Shown piece by piece: positions 12,726-24,200 of a DNA stretch of 64,000 nucleotides. Source of the stretch: Microvelia longipes (taxonomy: Eukaryota; Arthropoda; Insecta; Hemiptera; Veliidae); NCBI GenBank assembly GCA_018340805.1, contig JACMZG010001914.1, forward strand, positions 9,700,658-9,764,657. The letters run 5' to 3'. The notes under the pieces are model-generated. The model was not told the DNA's origin. It did no database searches and worked only from the letters and a program-made list of their open reading frames with translations. A program made the translations under genes and the position numbers. How positions within the stretch are numbered: the first letter of the stretch is position 1; each line of letters starts with the position of its first letter.

Positions 12726-12819
12726 CAATTTTCACTCTCATAGTTTTTAGGCACATTCTCATTGGTTCCTGTCACTAGTATTTTTCTATGTTTATGGATA
12801 AAAACTCGAATACTATATT

Positions 12820-13948
12820 TTTAGAATAATACTATTTATAGAAGGAGCATAACTGATAACATCAGATCCGGTTCACTGGTTGTGTTAAGTAATGCTGCCA
12901 CCCTAGCAATAAATAATTTTCTTAAAAGTGGCAATACTTCCGATTGCTGAATTTGAATGTTCTATTATTTTTTATGTTTCCAAAAAACATTTTTTGCTCA
13001 TAAAATGATTAAATGTGTTTAAAAAAATATATTAAACTGTAAAAAAATATTTAATTGAATTTTAAATAGTCGAAATAAGCATTTGAAGAAGAGGAGAGGG
13101 GGAATGGGTGAGAGAGTGGGGTGAAAACGGAACGTTCTAAAGGTTGGGTCGTTTAACGTACAGATGGGAGTTTTAGTTAGAAATATCGTAAGGTCAACAG
13201 TTGTTTACAGTTCAATAGAATGTAAAGAAGACTGAAACAAAACAATTCCGTGATCCAGGTAATACAATGCCTAAGGAACGTAATGACTACAGCTGTCAGT
13301 ATCATCTTATTGACAGTATAGAATAAACTCTTATGAGTGTTGCTCTAGTGAATATTGTACTACACGGCGGTATTCTTAGGTCTGACGTCACACAAGCTGT
13401 CGAGGCCGTTTTCCCGCCAAAAGAACACGTTTAAATATATTTTTTTGTTTTTTTGCTGTATCATCAAAAGTATAAGTTTTTTCATTCTAATATTTTACAG
13501 GGTGTTTCTTTTATATGACGTACTTACAGATAATGCAATAAAATAAATTGTGCAAATACTCTATTAATGATCAATTATTCATAAAATACTAATTTAAATA
13601 TCAGAGCATTACAATTTTTTATGCATTTTAAATTTTTTTTTAAGGTTTTTAATTAAAATTGTGTTAAATGTAGTCCTCGTCAACTAAACGTAGATTCTCG
13701 TATTCGGCTACCATTTTGCCATGCAAGACCAATTTTATTAAGTACTTTGTTGGTTTTTCTATTATTTTATTTGTTTTCTTTTATCTTTCTTCATTAGTGA
13801 ATATTAATGACACATTTATAAAATAATCTTTTGTTGTTAAGGTGGTACGCCCCTTCTTAAGCCCACCAGTAAACTGCCTTTCGTGTTATTAGTAAAATTC
13901 CTTTGTGTTTACGGTCCTATGCTCCTTTTATATTATTATTATTCTAAG
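12820..13948. mobile_element. hAT-type MITE family 1, long copy
   Basis: Inverted ends of the form (C/T)TTAGAATAATACTAT ... TATTATTCTAAG. Flanks ACTATATT and ACTATAGT are an 8-bp target duplication with one change. Subterminal CGGTTCACTGGTTG and AATGCTGCCACCCTA are shared with copies at 15397 and 23297. At 1129 bp it is about twice as long as the others and carries extra internal sequence of unknown origin. No transposase remains visible. Confidence 0.8.
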
Positions 13949-15311
13949 ACTATAGTTGCCCAGTGCTTTTATGACATTGTAAACCCTTGTAGTGTTAGCT
14001 TAGAGTATAATACTCTATAATAGAGCCATTTCAGAGTACTATTGTTTAGTACGTTCTTATTTTACAATTCTGTAAAACGCTTAAATCAGTAATTTTCCTT
14101 TGCAAACACCACTATACAGTTGGTTGTTTTTAGGTGGATTTGAGAACGGAGCTTATTCCGGTCACGTTTATATGTGTAAATAAACACGGTTAAAATAAGG
14201 GCTATACGAAACTCGTTTATACTCCAGTTTTACCGGGATAGCATTTCGGTTGTTCGAATTAACTTCACTATTCTTTTCCGGGTGTGAAATTTAAAATATT
14301 AATGTTTCGAAATGATGAACATATGTTGAGTATTTAGGCTACGTACAAGCATGCGCACATACACCTACGTAAGTTTAAACACCGTAGACTACTGCAGTTA
14401 TTGGCAACAAGGTTTAGGACTTCCGGTGGTGACCGGAAATCATCATTATTATAGATGATGAATGTAAATGAATAATTCCGATCATATCTGAAGTAAAGAA
14501 CGTCATTCCTAAACCAACGTGTCGAGAACTAACAATGGCACAAAACCTGGAAGCGAAACTTTGAATTCATTAATTACTACGTACACACAGCGTATTTAAC
14601 AGGCGATCGTATTGGATACGCATTAAATACGATAAGGTTCTTGCTCCGTATTTGTTTAGTCAATCGAGTGAGATTACGTGATAACTGATTCCGCCAAAAC
14701 ATCGCGTCTTTTTTAGTGAAGGTTCACCTTTGGTTATATGGAAGTTTAAAAAAAAATTAAATTGTGACTTTTTTGCATAATAATAAAGTTACACTAAAAA
14801 ATATAATATTCCAAAAGTTATTTGATCAAAAACGGTAATATTGAAGTGAAATAAAAGTTCCGGAAAGTCACGAGAAGGTTATTCGTTAAATACGATCGTC
14901 TCTAAAGGTACATACAGCGTATCGGGGGATCCATTTAGATTCCATCTCCCTAGTTCTAGCGTATGCGATCGGATCCCCTCCGCATGGTTCATACAGGTAA
15001 CATTAGCGTATTGAGAGATCGTATCCAATACAATCCGCGGATCTAGAAGTGTGTGTGAACGTACTAAATGTAAATGATGAGTTTTTGACACTACGTGCCA
15101 ACTTTTACTCAATTTGTCTTTAATTAAGTAAAATTAATTTAAACAATGTTAATTATTACCTATCTCATATATTCTTTAATTATCTGTGTTGTATAGATTG
15201 AACTAATGTGACGTCACTGAAAAAAAATCACCCTTTGTTTGGTACATTTAAATTTATGCGCCGACAGGGGTTGTAGAGAAGTAGGGGTCTCCGTATTGTA
15301 GGAGTTAAAGT
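13949..15311. other. No gene seen
   Basis: Intergenic, slightly less AT-rich. Short repeated words such as GCGATCGTATTGGATACG (14602) and GAGATCGTATCCAATAC (15014, inverted) hint at an old inverted repeat. No coding support. Confidence 0.4.
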
Positions 15312-16060
15312 AATATATAAACCAAGTAGGGAACTCCTGTATTAACCTGTGTAAAAAAATCAGGCCTGCGTAATCAGCTGATAGCTGGCTCAAAATCTTA
15401 GAATAATACTTTATATAGAAGGAGCACTACTGATAACACGAAAGCCGGTTGACTGGTGCAACTAAGTAATGCTGCCACCCTAACAATATACAATTTTCTA
15501 AAAAAAATTGGCAATACTTCCGGTGCTGAATTATTATGTTCTATTATTAATTAATGATTGATTATTCATAAAATACTAATATAAATATCGGTGCATTACA
15601 ATATTTAAAGCATTTTAAATTGTAGTTTAACGTATTTATTAAAATTATATATAATAAGTAGTCCTCGTCAAGTAAATGTAGATTCTTGTATTCCGCCACC
15701 CTTTTGCCATCTAAGACCAGTTTTATTAAATACTCAGCAGGTGCTTTAAGTTATTATATTTGTTCTTTACGATCTTTCTTCATTAATAGATATTTATGAC
15801 AAATATTTAAAATGTTTTGTTGTCAGGTTGGCAGCAATACTTAGTTGCACCAGTCAACCGGCTTTCGTGTTATCAGTGGAATTACATTGTGTTTACGGCC
15901 CTGTGCTCCTTCTATATATAGTATTATTCTAAGCTTAAAATAAAAAATAGCAAAAATTGGAATAACTACGCATGCGCATTTATTCATTTACGTTTTTTAT
16001 TTAGTTTTATTGGCAACCCTGATAACATTAGTTGAGTTTTACTTTTAATCGTGTTTTCTT
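15312..16060 (+). repeat. Dispersed repeat split by a MITE
   Basis: GTAATATATAAACCAAGTAG through AGCTGGCTCAAAAT (15312-15396) continues after the MITE with AAAATAAAAAATAGC ... TTTATTGGCAACCCTGATAA. The same repeat, uninterrupted, is at 61243-61460. Confidence 0.85.
15397..15933. mobile_element. hAT-type MITE family 1, nested copy
   Basis: 537 bp, ends CTTAGAATAATACT ... TATTATTCTAAG. Long subterminal inverted repeats include ACGAAAGCCGGTTGACTGGT and its complement near 15860. Flanks CTCAAAAT and CTTAAAAT are an 8-bp duplication with one change. The related unoccupied site at 61335-61360 confirms the boundaries. Confidence 0.88.
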
Positions 16061-16567
16061 ACTTTAATATCTACGTGATAGTTTAATGGTTTTGTATTAA
16101 ATTATGTGAAATTATTGTTACAATAAATTAGTTAAAGAAAAAGAGAAACTACAGCAAAGGTAAATCACATATTTTTATTAAGATTTTGAAGAACATACAG
16201 ACGACTATGTATTGGCTTAATGTAACTTAAAATTACGATTGCTTTTATTATATTCAGAAGTTTTAGGTTAAAGTTGTTCTATTACTTATTACAATTTATA
16301 TTTGAAGGGAAAAAACAAATATCACTCGCAAAAATGTTTTAAGTTAAGAAGTGCACACAAAAAAAGTTTAATTAGCCGTTCGATTGAAGTAATTTAAACA
16401 AACTTAGTATTTAAAGATTCGCACTTAAACTTCTATTGTATGTGACATGTGACGTATTTCTTACACAAATTATTAATATTTTATACTAAAATTTACAAAT
16501 AAATGCAATAAATACGAAAATTTTGAGGACCCTAAACAGTTTGTTTACATTTACAAGGCAAAACAAA
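16061..16567 (+). other. Probable 5' region of gamma-syntrophin gene
   Basis: AT-rich sequence before the first coding exon. No clear core promoter motif was recognised. The bases just before the ATG (AAACAAAATGG) fit an insect start context. Confidence 0.35.
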
Positions 16568-16624
16568 ATGGCCGCTCCCATAGGAAAATTTGAGACAACT
16601 AATTGTATTATATCACTAATAGAA
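16568..16624 (+). CDS. Gamma-syntrophin exon 1 (start exon)
   Basis: Nineteen codons starting MAAPIGKFETTNC, ending GAA with donor GTAAGT. It ends in phase 0, as needed to join the exon at 22059. The ATG has a good context (AAAATGG). Human gamma-syntrophin has a comparably short stretch before the segment homologous to exon 2. The choice rests on splice signal, phase and length, not on conserved residues, so another first exon remains possible. Confidence 0.6.
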
Positions 16625-17009
16625 GTAAGTCAAATCAAATTTAGATTGTTATGCGAAGTTGGCGCTAAGCCGTCGTGAAATTATAAATAATAAATGAAGT
16701 AAATTAATTATGCCTGTCTTGGTTAAAAATAATATAAAAGAACGAAGAAGTTTTTTTCTTAAATAATAAGCATTTGAAGAAAAAACTTAATAAATGTTTG
16801 ATATTTTTCACGGCTTTGTTTTTGTCTTTAAGTTTCTTAAGGAATAGTCTTTTTGTTTTTCTCCTTTCTATTCTTTTTTATTCGAATGGAAAAAGTTTAT
16901 TTTCATCTTTTGTTTGTGGGAAATGTTATTTTGTTTGAAATGGTTTTTCCATAGTTGAAAAAAAGTAAGAAAAAAAGTAAGAAAAAGGAGACTTATTTGT
17001 CTTGAGACA

Positions 17010-17110
17010 GGTGCTGAGGTACCCTGACCCGTAGGCAGGTAGCAGGGGCACCTGCCTACGGGGGCACCACCCCCCTAGAAAAATTTCTAGGGGGGTGAAT
17101 TTTGCCCCCT
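17010..17110. repeat. Two adjacent GC-rich palindromes
   Basis: CCCGTAGGCAGGT and its exact complement ACCTGCCTACGGG are separated by 9 bases (17029-17063). CACCCCCCTAGAAA / TTTCTAGGGGGGTG follows at 17068-17098. They stand out in AT-rich DNA. A related sequence lies at 30309-30370 (GGCCCGTAGCCAGGTAGGGG, GCCCCCTAGAAAAA), so this is part of a dispersed repeat. Confidence 0.75.
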
Positions 17111-17234
17111 TCATGGATAGGTTTCGCCCCCTCTCCCTACGCGTTTTGGCTGGCTATGGGCCTGCCCTAACCATTTGTGTCCCTCGTAACCGGTCCGGAG
17201 TCTATACGATATGAATCAAGCATTTGCATATTCT

Positions 17235-17465
17235 GAGGACGAGAGAAGCGAAGCTAACGAAGTAAGGACGAGCGCAGCGAATCCGACCAGGTGAGGAAAA
17301 GTTATATGGTTGTGTGTGTGTCTGTTACAATTGCAGTAGTACAATATAAATTTTGTGATTTCCATATACTCAGGACGAAACGACACGAGTCTAAAGTAGC
17401 GATGAAAAACACAACGAATCCAATATGTTGAGGAAAAGTTCCGAGGTACCCCTTACCTGATTTTA
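17235..17465 (+). repeat. GAGCGAAGCGAG-type dispersed repeat, two tandem copies
   Basis: CTGAGGACGAGAGAAGCGAAG ... GTGAGGAAAAGTT and a second copy ending GAGGAAAAGTTCCGAGGTACC. Relatives lie at 44630-44715 (+), 42835-42920 (-), 24815-24870 and 33440-33500. Confidence 0.75.
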
Positions 17466-17540
17466 TATTTCTCTTTATTTTGTTAAAATAAATAAATGTA
17501 TCATTTGATACTGCAGATTTTCAATAGTTGATACAATATA

Positions 17541-17660
17541 ATTGTGCGAGAGACGACACCAAGGAAATGTAACAAGCAAAATGCAATGCTACATCTGGGA
17601 ACTGTTTTATCATTCGACATTCGTCATCATCGATGGCTCGACATAATGTCATGTTTTGCA
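17541..17660 (-). repeat. Inverted partial copy of hammerhead-bearing repeat
   Basis: Reverse complement of 17845-17948 (ATTGTGCGAGAGAC through CGACATAATGTCATG). With the following copy it forms an imperfect inverted repeat with arms of ~110 bp. It lacks the ribozyme segment. Confidence 0.85.
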
Positions 17661-17748
17661 AAACTTGGTAGTATCAAATGATATATGTTTTGCTTGCCAA
17701 GCACGATGGCGGTAAGAGAGCACCGTTCGTCTCTGTTTAATACTTCAC

Positions 17749-17948
17749 ATTATATTCTTCGGAATTTAATTGATGGTCAGAGTGAGTTCAGGCTCTGTCG
17801 GCGCCTGATGAGTTAGACGTAACGAAACAGAGTGGGACATGACATTATGTCGAGCCATCGATGATGACGAATGTCGAATGATGGAACAGTTCCCAGATGT
17901 AGCATTGCTTTTTGCTTGTTGTATTTCCTAGTGTCTCTCGCAATTATA
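17749..17948 (+). mobile_element. ~200-bp dispersed repeat carrying a hammerhead core, copy A
   Basis: Closely matches 31888-32095. Starts CATTATATTCTTCGGAATTT and ends GTGTCTCTCGCAATTATAT. No protein coding. Non-autonomous element of unknown class; the best-preserved copy has an 11-bp target duplication. Confidence 0.8.
17793..17832 (+). ncRNA. Hammerhead ribozyme motif, copy A
   Basis: All conserved hammerhead core residues are present: CUGAUGA (17805-17811), GAAA (17824-17827) and cleavage triplet GUC (17797-17799). Stem III is six perfect pairs (17793-17798 with 17827-17832). Stem II is GUUA/UAAC with loop GACG (17812-17823). The order places the open end at stem III. Stem I is only GGCGC between the cleavage site and CUGAUGA, at most one pair with a triloop, far shorter than usual. 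Activity as a single molecule is doubtful; a dimer could work (see findings). Confidence 0.7.
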
Positions 17949-18164
17949 TGCGTACCTCCCTATATATTTATCGGTTTTTGAAATATGTTAAGTCTCAAGA
18001 TAACACAAGTAGTATCTAAGAATACCGTTAATAAATGTACCCACCGATTATTAATTTTTGTTCTGATTTATAATAAAAATATTTTTATTATATTTTAATA
18101 AAAGTTTAGTTTCAGTAACACTTACTATAACTTTGAAATGTGTATACTTGATGAATATTCGAAT

Positions 18165-18495
18165 TCTAAAATGTCAAGTGAATATGCGAATCCTAAAATG
18201 CTAAGTGAATATCCGAATCCTAAAATGCTAAGTGAAATGAATCTAAGTGAAATATCCTAAAATGCTGAGTGAATATCCGAATCCTAAAATGCTAAGTGAA
18301 TATCCGAATCTTAAAATGCTAAGTGAATATTCCGAATCCTAAAATGCTGAGTGAATATCCGAATCCTAAAATGCTAAGTGAATATCCGAAGTGCTAAGTG
18401 AATATTCGAATCCAAATGCTGAGTGAATATCCGAATCCTAAGTGCTGAGTGAATATTCTAATGCTAAGTGAATATCCGATCCTAAATGCTAAGAT
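18165..18495. repeat. ~27-bp minisatellite
   Basis: About twelve imperfect copies of GCTAAGTGAATATCCGAATC plus CTAAAAT, with GAG/AAG variants. Confidence 0.95.
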
Positions 18496-18967
18496 ATTCC
18501 AAGTCCGTTCGATATACCTTACTTCTTATTTTTCACTGATATCCCAAATATTTTTACCACGTTATATTTTTCCTACCATAAATTTTATTAGAAAATCGAG
18601 GGTGTATCGATTTGTTTTGAGAAGATAAAATTGTCCGAGTCAAGGAAATATAGGCCTCCATCAGAAAAGTCTTAGAAAAAAATGTTTTATTTTGTACCTC
18701 CCCTGAAGCTAGCAAAGTAAAAATATTTGTCTTGGGGGACCGTAAAACAATTTTTTTCTCTCCTCTTAGGATGTTTTATTGCCTTTTAAAATAAATTAAT
18801 AAATTTTGGCATTTCTTATATCTGAGTTTACGGCTATAAAGAGAAATGTGATCTGAATTATTTGTATTTTAATAGGCATTTATATTATCAGGCATAGACT
18901 ATTATTTGATCTTGCGATCGACTTAGTGTGACTTGGTGTCAGCGAAAAGTTAATAAAAAATAACGCT

Positions 18968-19036
<69 letters not shown>
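18968..19036. repeat. (TA)n tract
   Basis: TA run with one phase slip. Confidence 0.95.
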
Positions 19037-19039
<3 letters not shown>

Positions 19040-19189
19040 TAAAACTAGCTATCTCAGATTTTTAACTTCGTAACTGTAGACTCTGCGTGGGAGCGTTTGT
19101 GGCAACGCTAAAGGATCCTTTTTAACCCTCCGTTAAGTCAAGGCCCGGTCGTAAGTCCGTGGGTCAGTGTATAACTTTTGATCGTCTAT

Positions 19190-19771
19190 AGCTTGACACC
19201 AACCTACCTGTCACCATAGCCATTCCCTTCCCGAGAATGAATGGACTTTAAACTTCCGAGTTTATTTAGTCATGGATTCAATCCCAGCACGGGGCTCTGG
19301 GAATTTCATGAGAGGGATAAAAATTCTGTGTACCACGTCCTTCAGAAAGGACCTAAAGCCGGTGGTCTCGAGCCTGTGCGGTGCCAGGCACTCGTTAAAG
19401 CTCCCTTACCCTAAATGAAACTGGGTGTAGGCAAAATTTAGGACCCTCATAGTAGATTCATTATAATACTATTGTGTGCGTCTATCTTTTAGTTTAAAGT
19501 GTGTGGAGGTTTGGTTTAACAGTGAGGGCTCGTGTTGTTCCTATTATTCACTAGACTATATGTCAGTGAAAATATGTATGATTGCTTGAAAAAAAAATAT
19601 GAGAGGAACCATAGAAATCCACGGCTCTTCTGTCTAGATTAGATGAAATATACCTACACTTGAAATCAAAAGGAGTAGAAAGAACACTGTGTTAAGGAGC
19701 TGGCAAAAAGGGCCCAACAACGTGCCCTACTTGCCTGGTAGTTATTACCACTCCCCCATATTACTACTACT
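19190..19771 (+). mobile_element. tRNA-derived SINE family 1 with LINE-like tail
   Basis: Matches the reverse complement of 60069-60657 over most of its length. The tRNA-like head has a pol III B-box-like GGATTCAATCCCAGC at ~19273. A long body follows, then the tail AGCTGGCAAAAAGGGCCCAA ... TTACTACTACTAC, which resembles the 3' end of the LINE at 43270-43360. The 5' end of this copy is diverged. Confidence 0.75.
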
Positions 19772-21287
19772 ACCTTTAAGACGTTGTAAATAAAAACGAC
19801 AGGCAAAGTATTATTTATTAATACAACGCGAAACATATAAAGAAAGTTGAAAACTGTACGTAAAGATCATTGTTAAATTTTGTCGGGCTGCCCCCCCCCG
19901 AAAGTGTTACTGCAAAGTCTGCGGCAACACTGAGTGTCATAGCTTTTACTTACATCGTTCTAAAATTACATTTACTTTTGTTCAATTTCTTGTTAAAATT
20001 GTTGAGGCGTGTAAAATAATTGAGAAAAAATATTTTAAGCCGTGTAATACTTTGTTAAGTTTCAGAATAGCGACCTATATAAGAGAGAAGAAAACCCTTT
20101 ACTTACAGAAAACATTAATAAAGCAAATCTGGACTATGTATGTTCAACTATAGTTTAACGAATTATCATAATTAAAAATATTAAAGGCTATGAAAATATG
20201 TGCTATTAATATTTTTAAAGTATGGTATTTTTAATTTCTTTTTCTTCGTCTATATATTTGAAATCTGATCTGAACCTATTTATTGAAATTTTACCTTTAT
20301 GAAACTGTTGATGCAAATTGCTTTCATTTTCCTTCTACAATTTTTTTTAGTCATTTATACAAAAAAGTGTTCTTTATTCTCTCTCTCTCTCCTTCGTACA
20401 GTTCAGTTTTTTATGGTGTAAAACCCTAACAAAAAAATTAATTAAAATGAAAACACCGTATAAAAATTCCTTTTCTAATAAAATAAGCCGTTGACATTCC
20501 TAGCGATTTTTTATGATTTTTCTATATCTTTAAATAAATTATATTGGAGATATATTAAATATTTTAATTTTTGACTCAAATATTAAAATTGAATCAAAAT
20601 AACCTACTTTTTTGGGCAAACATTTTTTTGCGGGAAAAATGTTACCAAAAAGAGAGAGAAATGCATTTACGCACGAAGACAGCGGTCTGTCAACAGTGTT
20701 TGACTCAGGGTCTACCTGAAAAAGTAACACATCTTACCGTGTGTAACTTTATCCATCAGGTACTCATCTGATGTTTTTACATTATTTTTCTCTAATTGTA
20801 GCTGCCAAGTGTGAAACTAATTTTATCTGCTCACGGAAGGAAAATAAATCATTACTGAACTAATTTTAGGCGAGAAAGTAGCATTTCCCAGATCAGCTGG
20901 TAATTAGTCATGAATGACTGCACTTTACCTGCCTAGGCAGGAAAGTAGCATTTCCCAGCCGCCCCTGCCTATGCTGGTAAAGAAAGTTAATAGATAATAT
21001 TTATAAACATGATTAGTTAATAATAAAAAGCCTATTGAATTTATTTAATAATTTATATTATGAATAATTACATTATTTAACTAATTAAAATTAAAATAAA
21101 ACAGTTTGTAATGTAAATCTTTAATTAGAAATAAATTTTATTGATTATTTTAAAGGCAACACTTTTTGTCTTGGGTTTATTATCTCATCTTTTTTTGTCA
21201 AGTCATTTACTACTTTTATCATACGAACCCGTATTTAACACAGTTTAAAAGTTAGTTTATTCTATAGCGGTTCTATAGCGTTTTGTG
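19772..21287. other. Intron 1 sequence, no gene seen
   Basis: Part of the first intron. Contains a (CT)n run near 20380 and two nearby copies of AAAGTAGCATTTCCCAG (20875, 20942). Short opposite-strand open frames at 20539-20771 have no family resemblance. Confidence 0.45.
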
Positions 21288-21590
21288 ATGAATATCGTCG
21301 AAGATATAGACGAACTTTTCGAACATACCTCGTCGGATGTTTTGGAAATAGCTACAAATGCCAAAGAGAGCCTACTGCCCGGCAAATCAGGAAGTAGGTA
21401 TCTCAAAGCATATGAAGTGTTCAAAGAATGGTGCTCAGAGAAAAAAGTAAAAAATGTAAGTGAAACGTTGTGTTAGCGTATTTAAAAGAACTGTCAAACA
21501 CAAAATCGAGCGCTACTCTGTGGCCAACTTTCTCCATGATAAGATCTGTATTATCAGTCAAAGAAAATGTAAATATAAAACATTATACTA
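21288..21590 (+). pseudogene. Tyrosine-recombinase SAM-like N-terminal fragment
   Basis: The first frame reads MNIVEDIDELF ... LLPGKSGSRYLKAYEVFKEW up to a stop at 21476. The homology continues in another frame from 21470 as VLAYLKELSNTKSSATLWPT. This pattern (a LLP-K-S...Y..AY..F..W segment, then a YL.ELS...STLW..YSM segment) is what I recall of the N-terminal SAM-like domain of tyrosine recombinases widespread in insect genomes (Crypton- or DIRS-like relatives). The catalytic domain is not seen. A ~1-base frameshift and truncation make it a relic within intron 1. Confidence 0.55.
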
Positions 21591-21684
21591 ACGTAATAAA
21601 TTTTTCAAGAATGCTAGTTGTGATTTATAATTGTTCGCAGATAAAATATTGTGTGGAACGAGGCAGGAAAGGAAACATAACTGA

Positions 21685-21850
21685 CTCGTATATTTGCCTT
21701 CCTCGTCTTTGCCTCGTCAGTCAAATTATATATTACCTTCCTCGGCTTCGTCTCGTCAGTCAAAATGAAAATTACCTGCCTCGGCTTGGCCTCTGCAGGT
21801 AATTTAGATAGCACACCCTCGCCTTCGGCTCGGGGGCTAACTTCGATACT
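21685..21850. repeat. Short direct repeats CCTCGNCTTNGNCTCG
   Basis: Three imperfect ~45-bp copies with CTTCCTCGTCTTTGCCTCGT, CTTCCTCGGCTTCGTCTCGT and CTGCCTCGGCTTGGCCTC, then CCCTCGCCTTCGGCTCGGGG. Confidence 0.7.
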
Positions 21851-22058
21851 AGTCAGTAATATTCCATTTTCCTGCCTAGTTACACAAATAACTATTGATA
21901 ATTTCGTTGCTTTAGCTCTCTCCCACTAAGTTTTCTGTACTTAGATCCAGAGGGTGTCTTTCCCCAAAATTATATGGTGTGTTACTTGGATTCGTTCTCG
22001 TTCTTAGGTACAATTATTTTCCAAAATCGTCTAATATGATTATTTTGCAATTTTTCAG

Positions 22059-22205
22059 GTGCGGAGTGGCACAGTAAAAGTTTCAGATGGGAAAACACGA
22101 CCTATGCCCGTGCGGCTACAACTTAGCACTGAATTGTTAAAATTACAAAAAGAAGAAACATCTTCCACTGATAGAAATTCTAAAATTATTCCTTCTGATA
22201 CCAAG
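22059..22205 (+). CDS. Gamma-syntrophin exon 2
   Basis: Forty-nine codons, phase 0 at both ends, acceptor TTTTTCAG and donor GTACAT. Encodes residues 20-68, with RSGTVKVSDG and PVRLQLSTELLKLQKEE, which align with the strand preceding the PDZ domain of human gamma-syntrophins (half of the split first PH-like region). Confidence 0.9.
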
Positions 22206-22834
22206 GTACATTCTCTTTAGTAATACCCTCTGTAGAACTGGGAGCTCTGGGGTCATTTTCTACGTCATAAAATTTATGAACCAGTCATAGTATTTACAGG
22301 ACTATAGAGAAGAGTGAGACACCGGTGTGGTGTTTTACTCCGGGCTCAACAATATGCTGACTCCGCAAAATTTTAAAATTATTATGACTAACTTTTTTTT
22401 AAAAAAAATCAAATAAGAGTTTAGTTCGTGCTTAAAACACGAATATTTTAAGTCCTGGTAATTTTTATCTTCATCGCTCCATTTTTAAGGAACAGTCTAT
22501 CATTAACCCTCTCTCTCTCTCTAAACTATATCTCACTCCCTGCCGCTCATTACATTTTTATAACATTATATTTTGAATATAAAGCGATACCTACATTCAA
22601 TACAAGTATTTCCTAGATGTCCCTCGCACAATTATATTGTGTCGAGAATTTGATAAGTGAGCAAAAAAAGTAAGCACTCCAAAGGAAATTGGCCCAGAAT
22701 GCCAGAATGTTTTTTACAAGAATGAGTGTTATTTTTTATTGTACTTGGACACCAATAGTCCAAGAGGCGGACCTGAAAAATGTGACTCATTTTGAAATGC
22801 TTTAGAGCATTTTTTTTTAAAATATACCTCAAAT

Positions 22835-23156
22835 CATAGAGATAGATTACTAGAGGGACCCTATAAGTTAAATTTTGAGACATCGAAAATGTAATCTGAC
22901 CATCTTGGCTTAGAAATAAAATGAAATAATCAGTTCAAAATCACAATAACTTGTTTAGTAGAACGTTAAAAATACAAATCAAAACACAAACAATGTGCGG
23001 GAAGCCAAAATCAATTGATATATGATAACCTTAATTTACTCTTGAAGGAGGTTTCAATGAGGTTACACAGAACCCCTATAAGAGCCCCAAAACGATGTTT
23101 CAGGCCTCTCAATGTATTAAGATAAGGCTATGCCCCCTCTAGTATATATCTGTATG
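22835..23156. mobile_element. hAT-type MITE family 2, copy 1
   Basis: Ends CATAGAGATAGATTACTAGA ... CTCTAGTATATATCTGTATG. Flanks CCTCAAAT and CCTTAAAT are an 8-bp target duplication with one change. Homologous to 56207-56524. Confidence 0.85.
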
Positions 23157-23296
23157 CCTTAAATAATGAAGAAAAAACATAGTCTGCCTATACAGCAGAT
23201 AGGCAGCTCTTCATGAAAAGCACTGGAGCTTTCCATGAAAATAGCACAAATCCTAAATTTCTTTAAATAAGTGGTTCCGTTTTAGTCATGTGCAAA

Positions 23297-23839
23297 CTTA
23301 GAATAATACTATACATAGAAGTAGCTCTACTGATAACACGAATGGCGGTTCACTGGTGGGCTTAAGTAATGGTGCCACCCTAACAGTATACAATTTTCTT
23401 ATAAAAAAGTTGGCAATACTTCCGGTTGCTGAATTATTATGTTCAAAAATGCTGTTATTATTATGTTAATAATTAATGATTGATTATTCATAAAATACTA
23501 ATATTGGTACATTACTATATTTTTAGCATTTTAAATTGTAGTTTGACGCTTTTAATTAAAATTATTCCTCGTCCACTAAATGTAGATTCTTGCATTCCGC
23601 TGTCATTTTGCCATCTAAGACCGGTTTTATTAAATAATCAGCAGCTGTTTCGTTATTACATTTTTTCTTTACAATCTTTCTTCATTAATGGATATTTATG
23701 ACACATATTTAAAATAATGTTTTGTTGTTAGGGTGGTACCCCTACTTAAGACCACCAGTCAACCGGGCTTTCGTGTTATCAGTAGAATTACATTGTGTTT
23801 ACGGTCATATGCTCCTTCTATATATAGTATTATTCTAAG
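23297..23839. mobile_element. hAT-type MITE family 1, copy 3
   Basis: 543 bp, ends CTTAGAATAATACTATA ... TATAGTATTATTCTAAG, flanked by a perfect 8-bp duplication TGTGCAAA. Very similar to 15397-15933. Confidence 0.92.
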
Positions 23840-23934
23840 TGTGCAAACCTTTTTAAGGTGATAAAATTCCAATAAATCGAGTGTTTATTTATCAAAATCG
23901 GATAACTACTTCCAAATTAATGGCATTGGCAAAA

Positions 23935-24200
23935 CCACCAAAAAATGTGTTAATTTTTTGCTAAACACATTTTTTTTTTCAAAATGTGTTAATTTTTTGC
24001 TAAAACATTTTTTTTTGTTCAAAAATGTGTTAAGTTTTGCTAAACACATTTTTTTTGTTCAAAAATGTGTTAATTTTTGCTAAACACATTTTTTTTTGTT
24101 CAAAAATGTGTTAATTTTTGCTAAACACATTTTTTTTGTTCAAAAATGTGTTAATTTTTTGCTAAACACATTTTTTTTGTTCAAAAATGTGTTAATGTCC
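23935..24200. repeat. ~40-bp minisatellite
   Basis: Six copies of TGTGTTAATTTTTGCTAAAC followed by ACATTTTTTTTGTTCAAAAA. Each unit contains the partly inverted pair TGTGTTA / TAAACACA. Confidence 0.95.
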
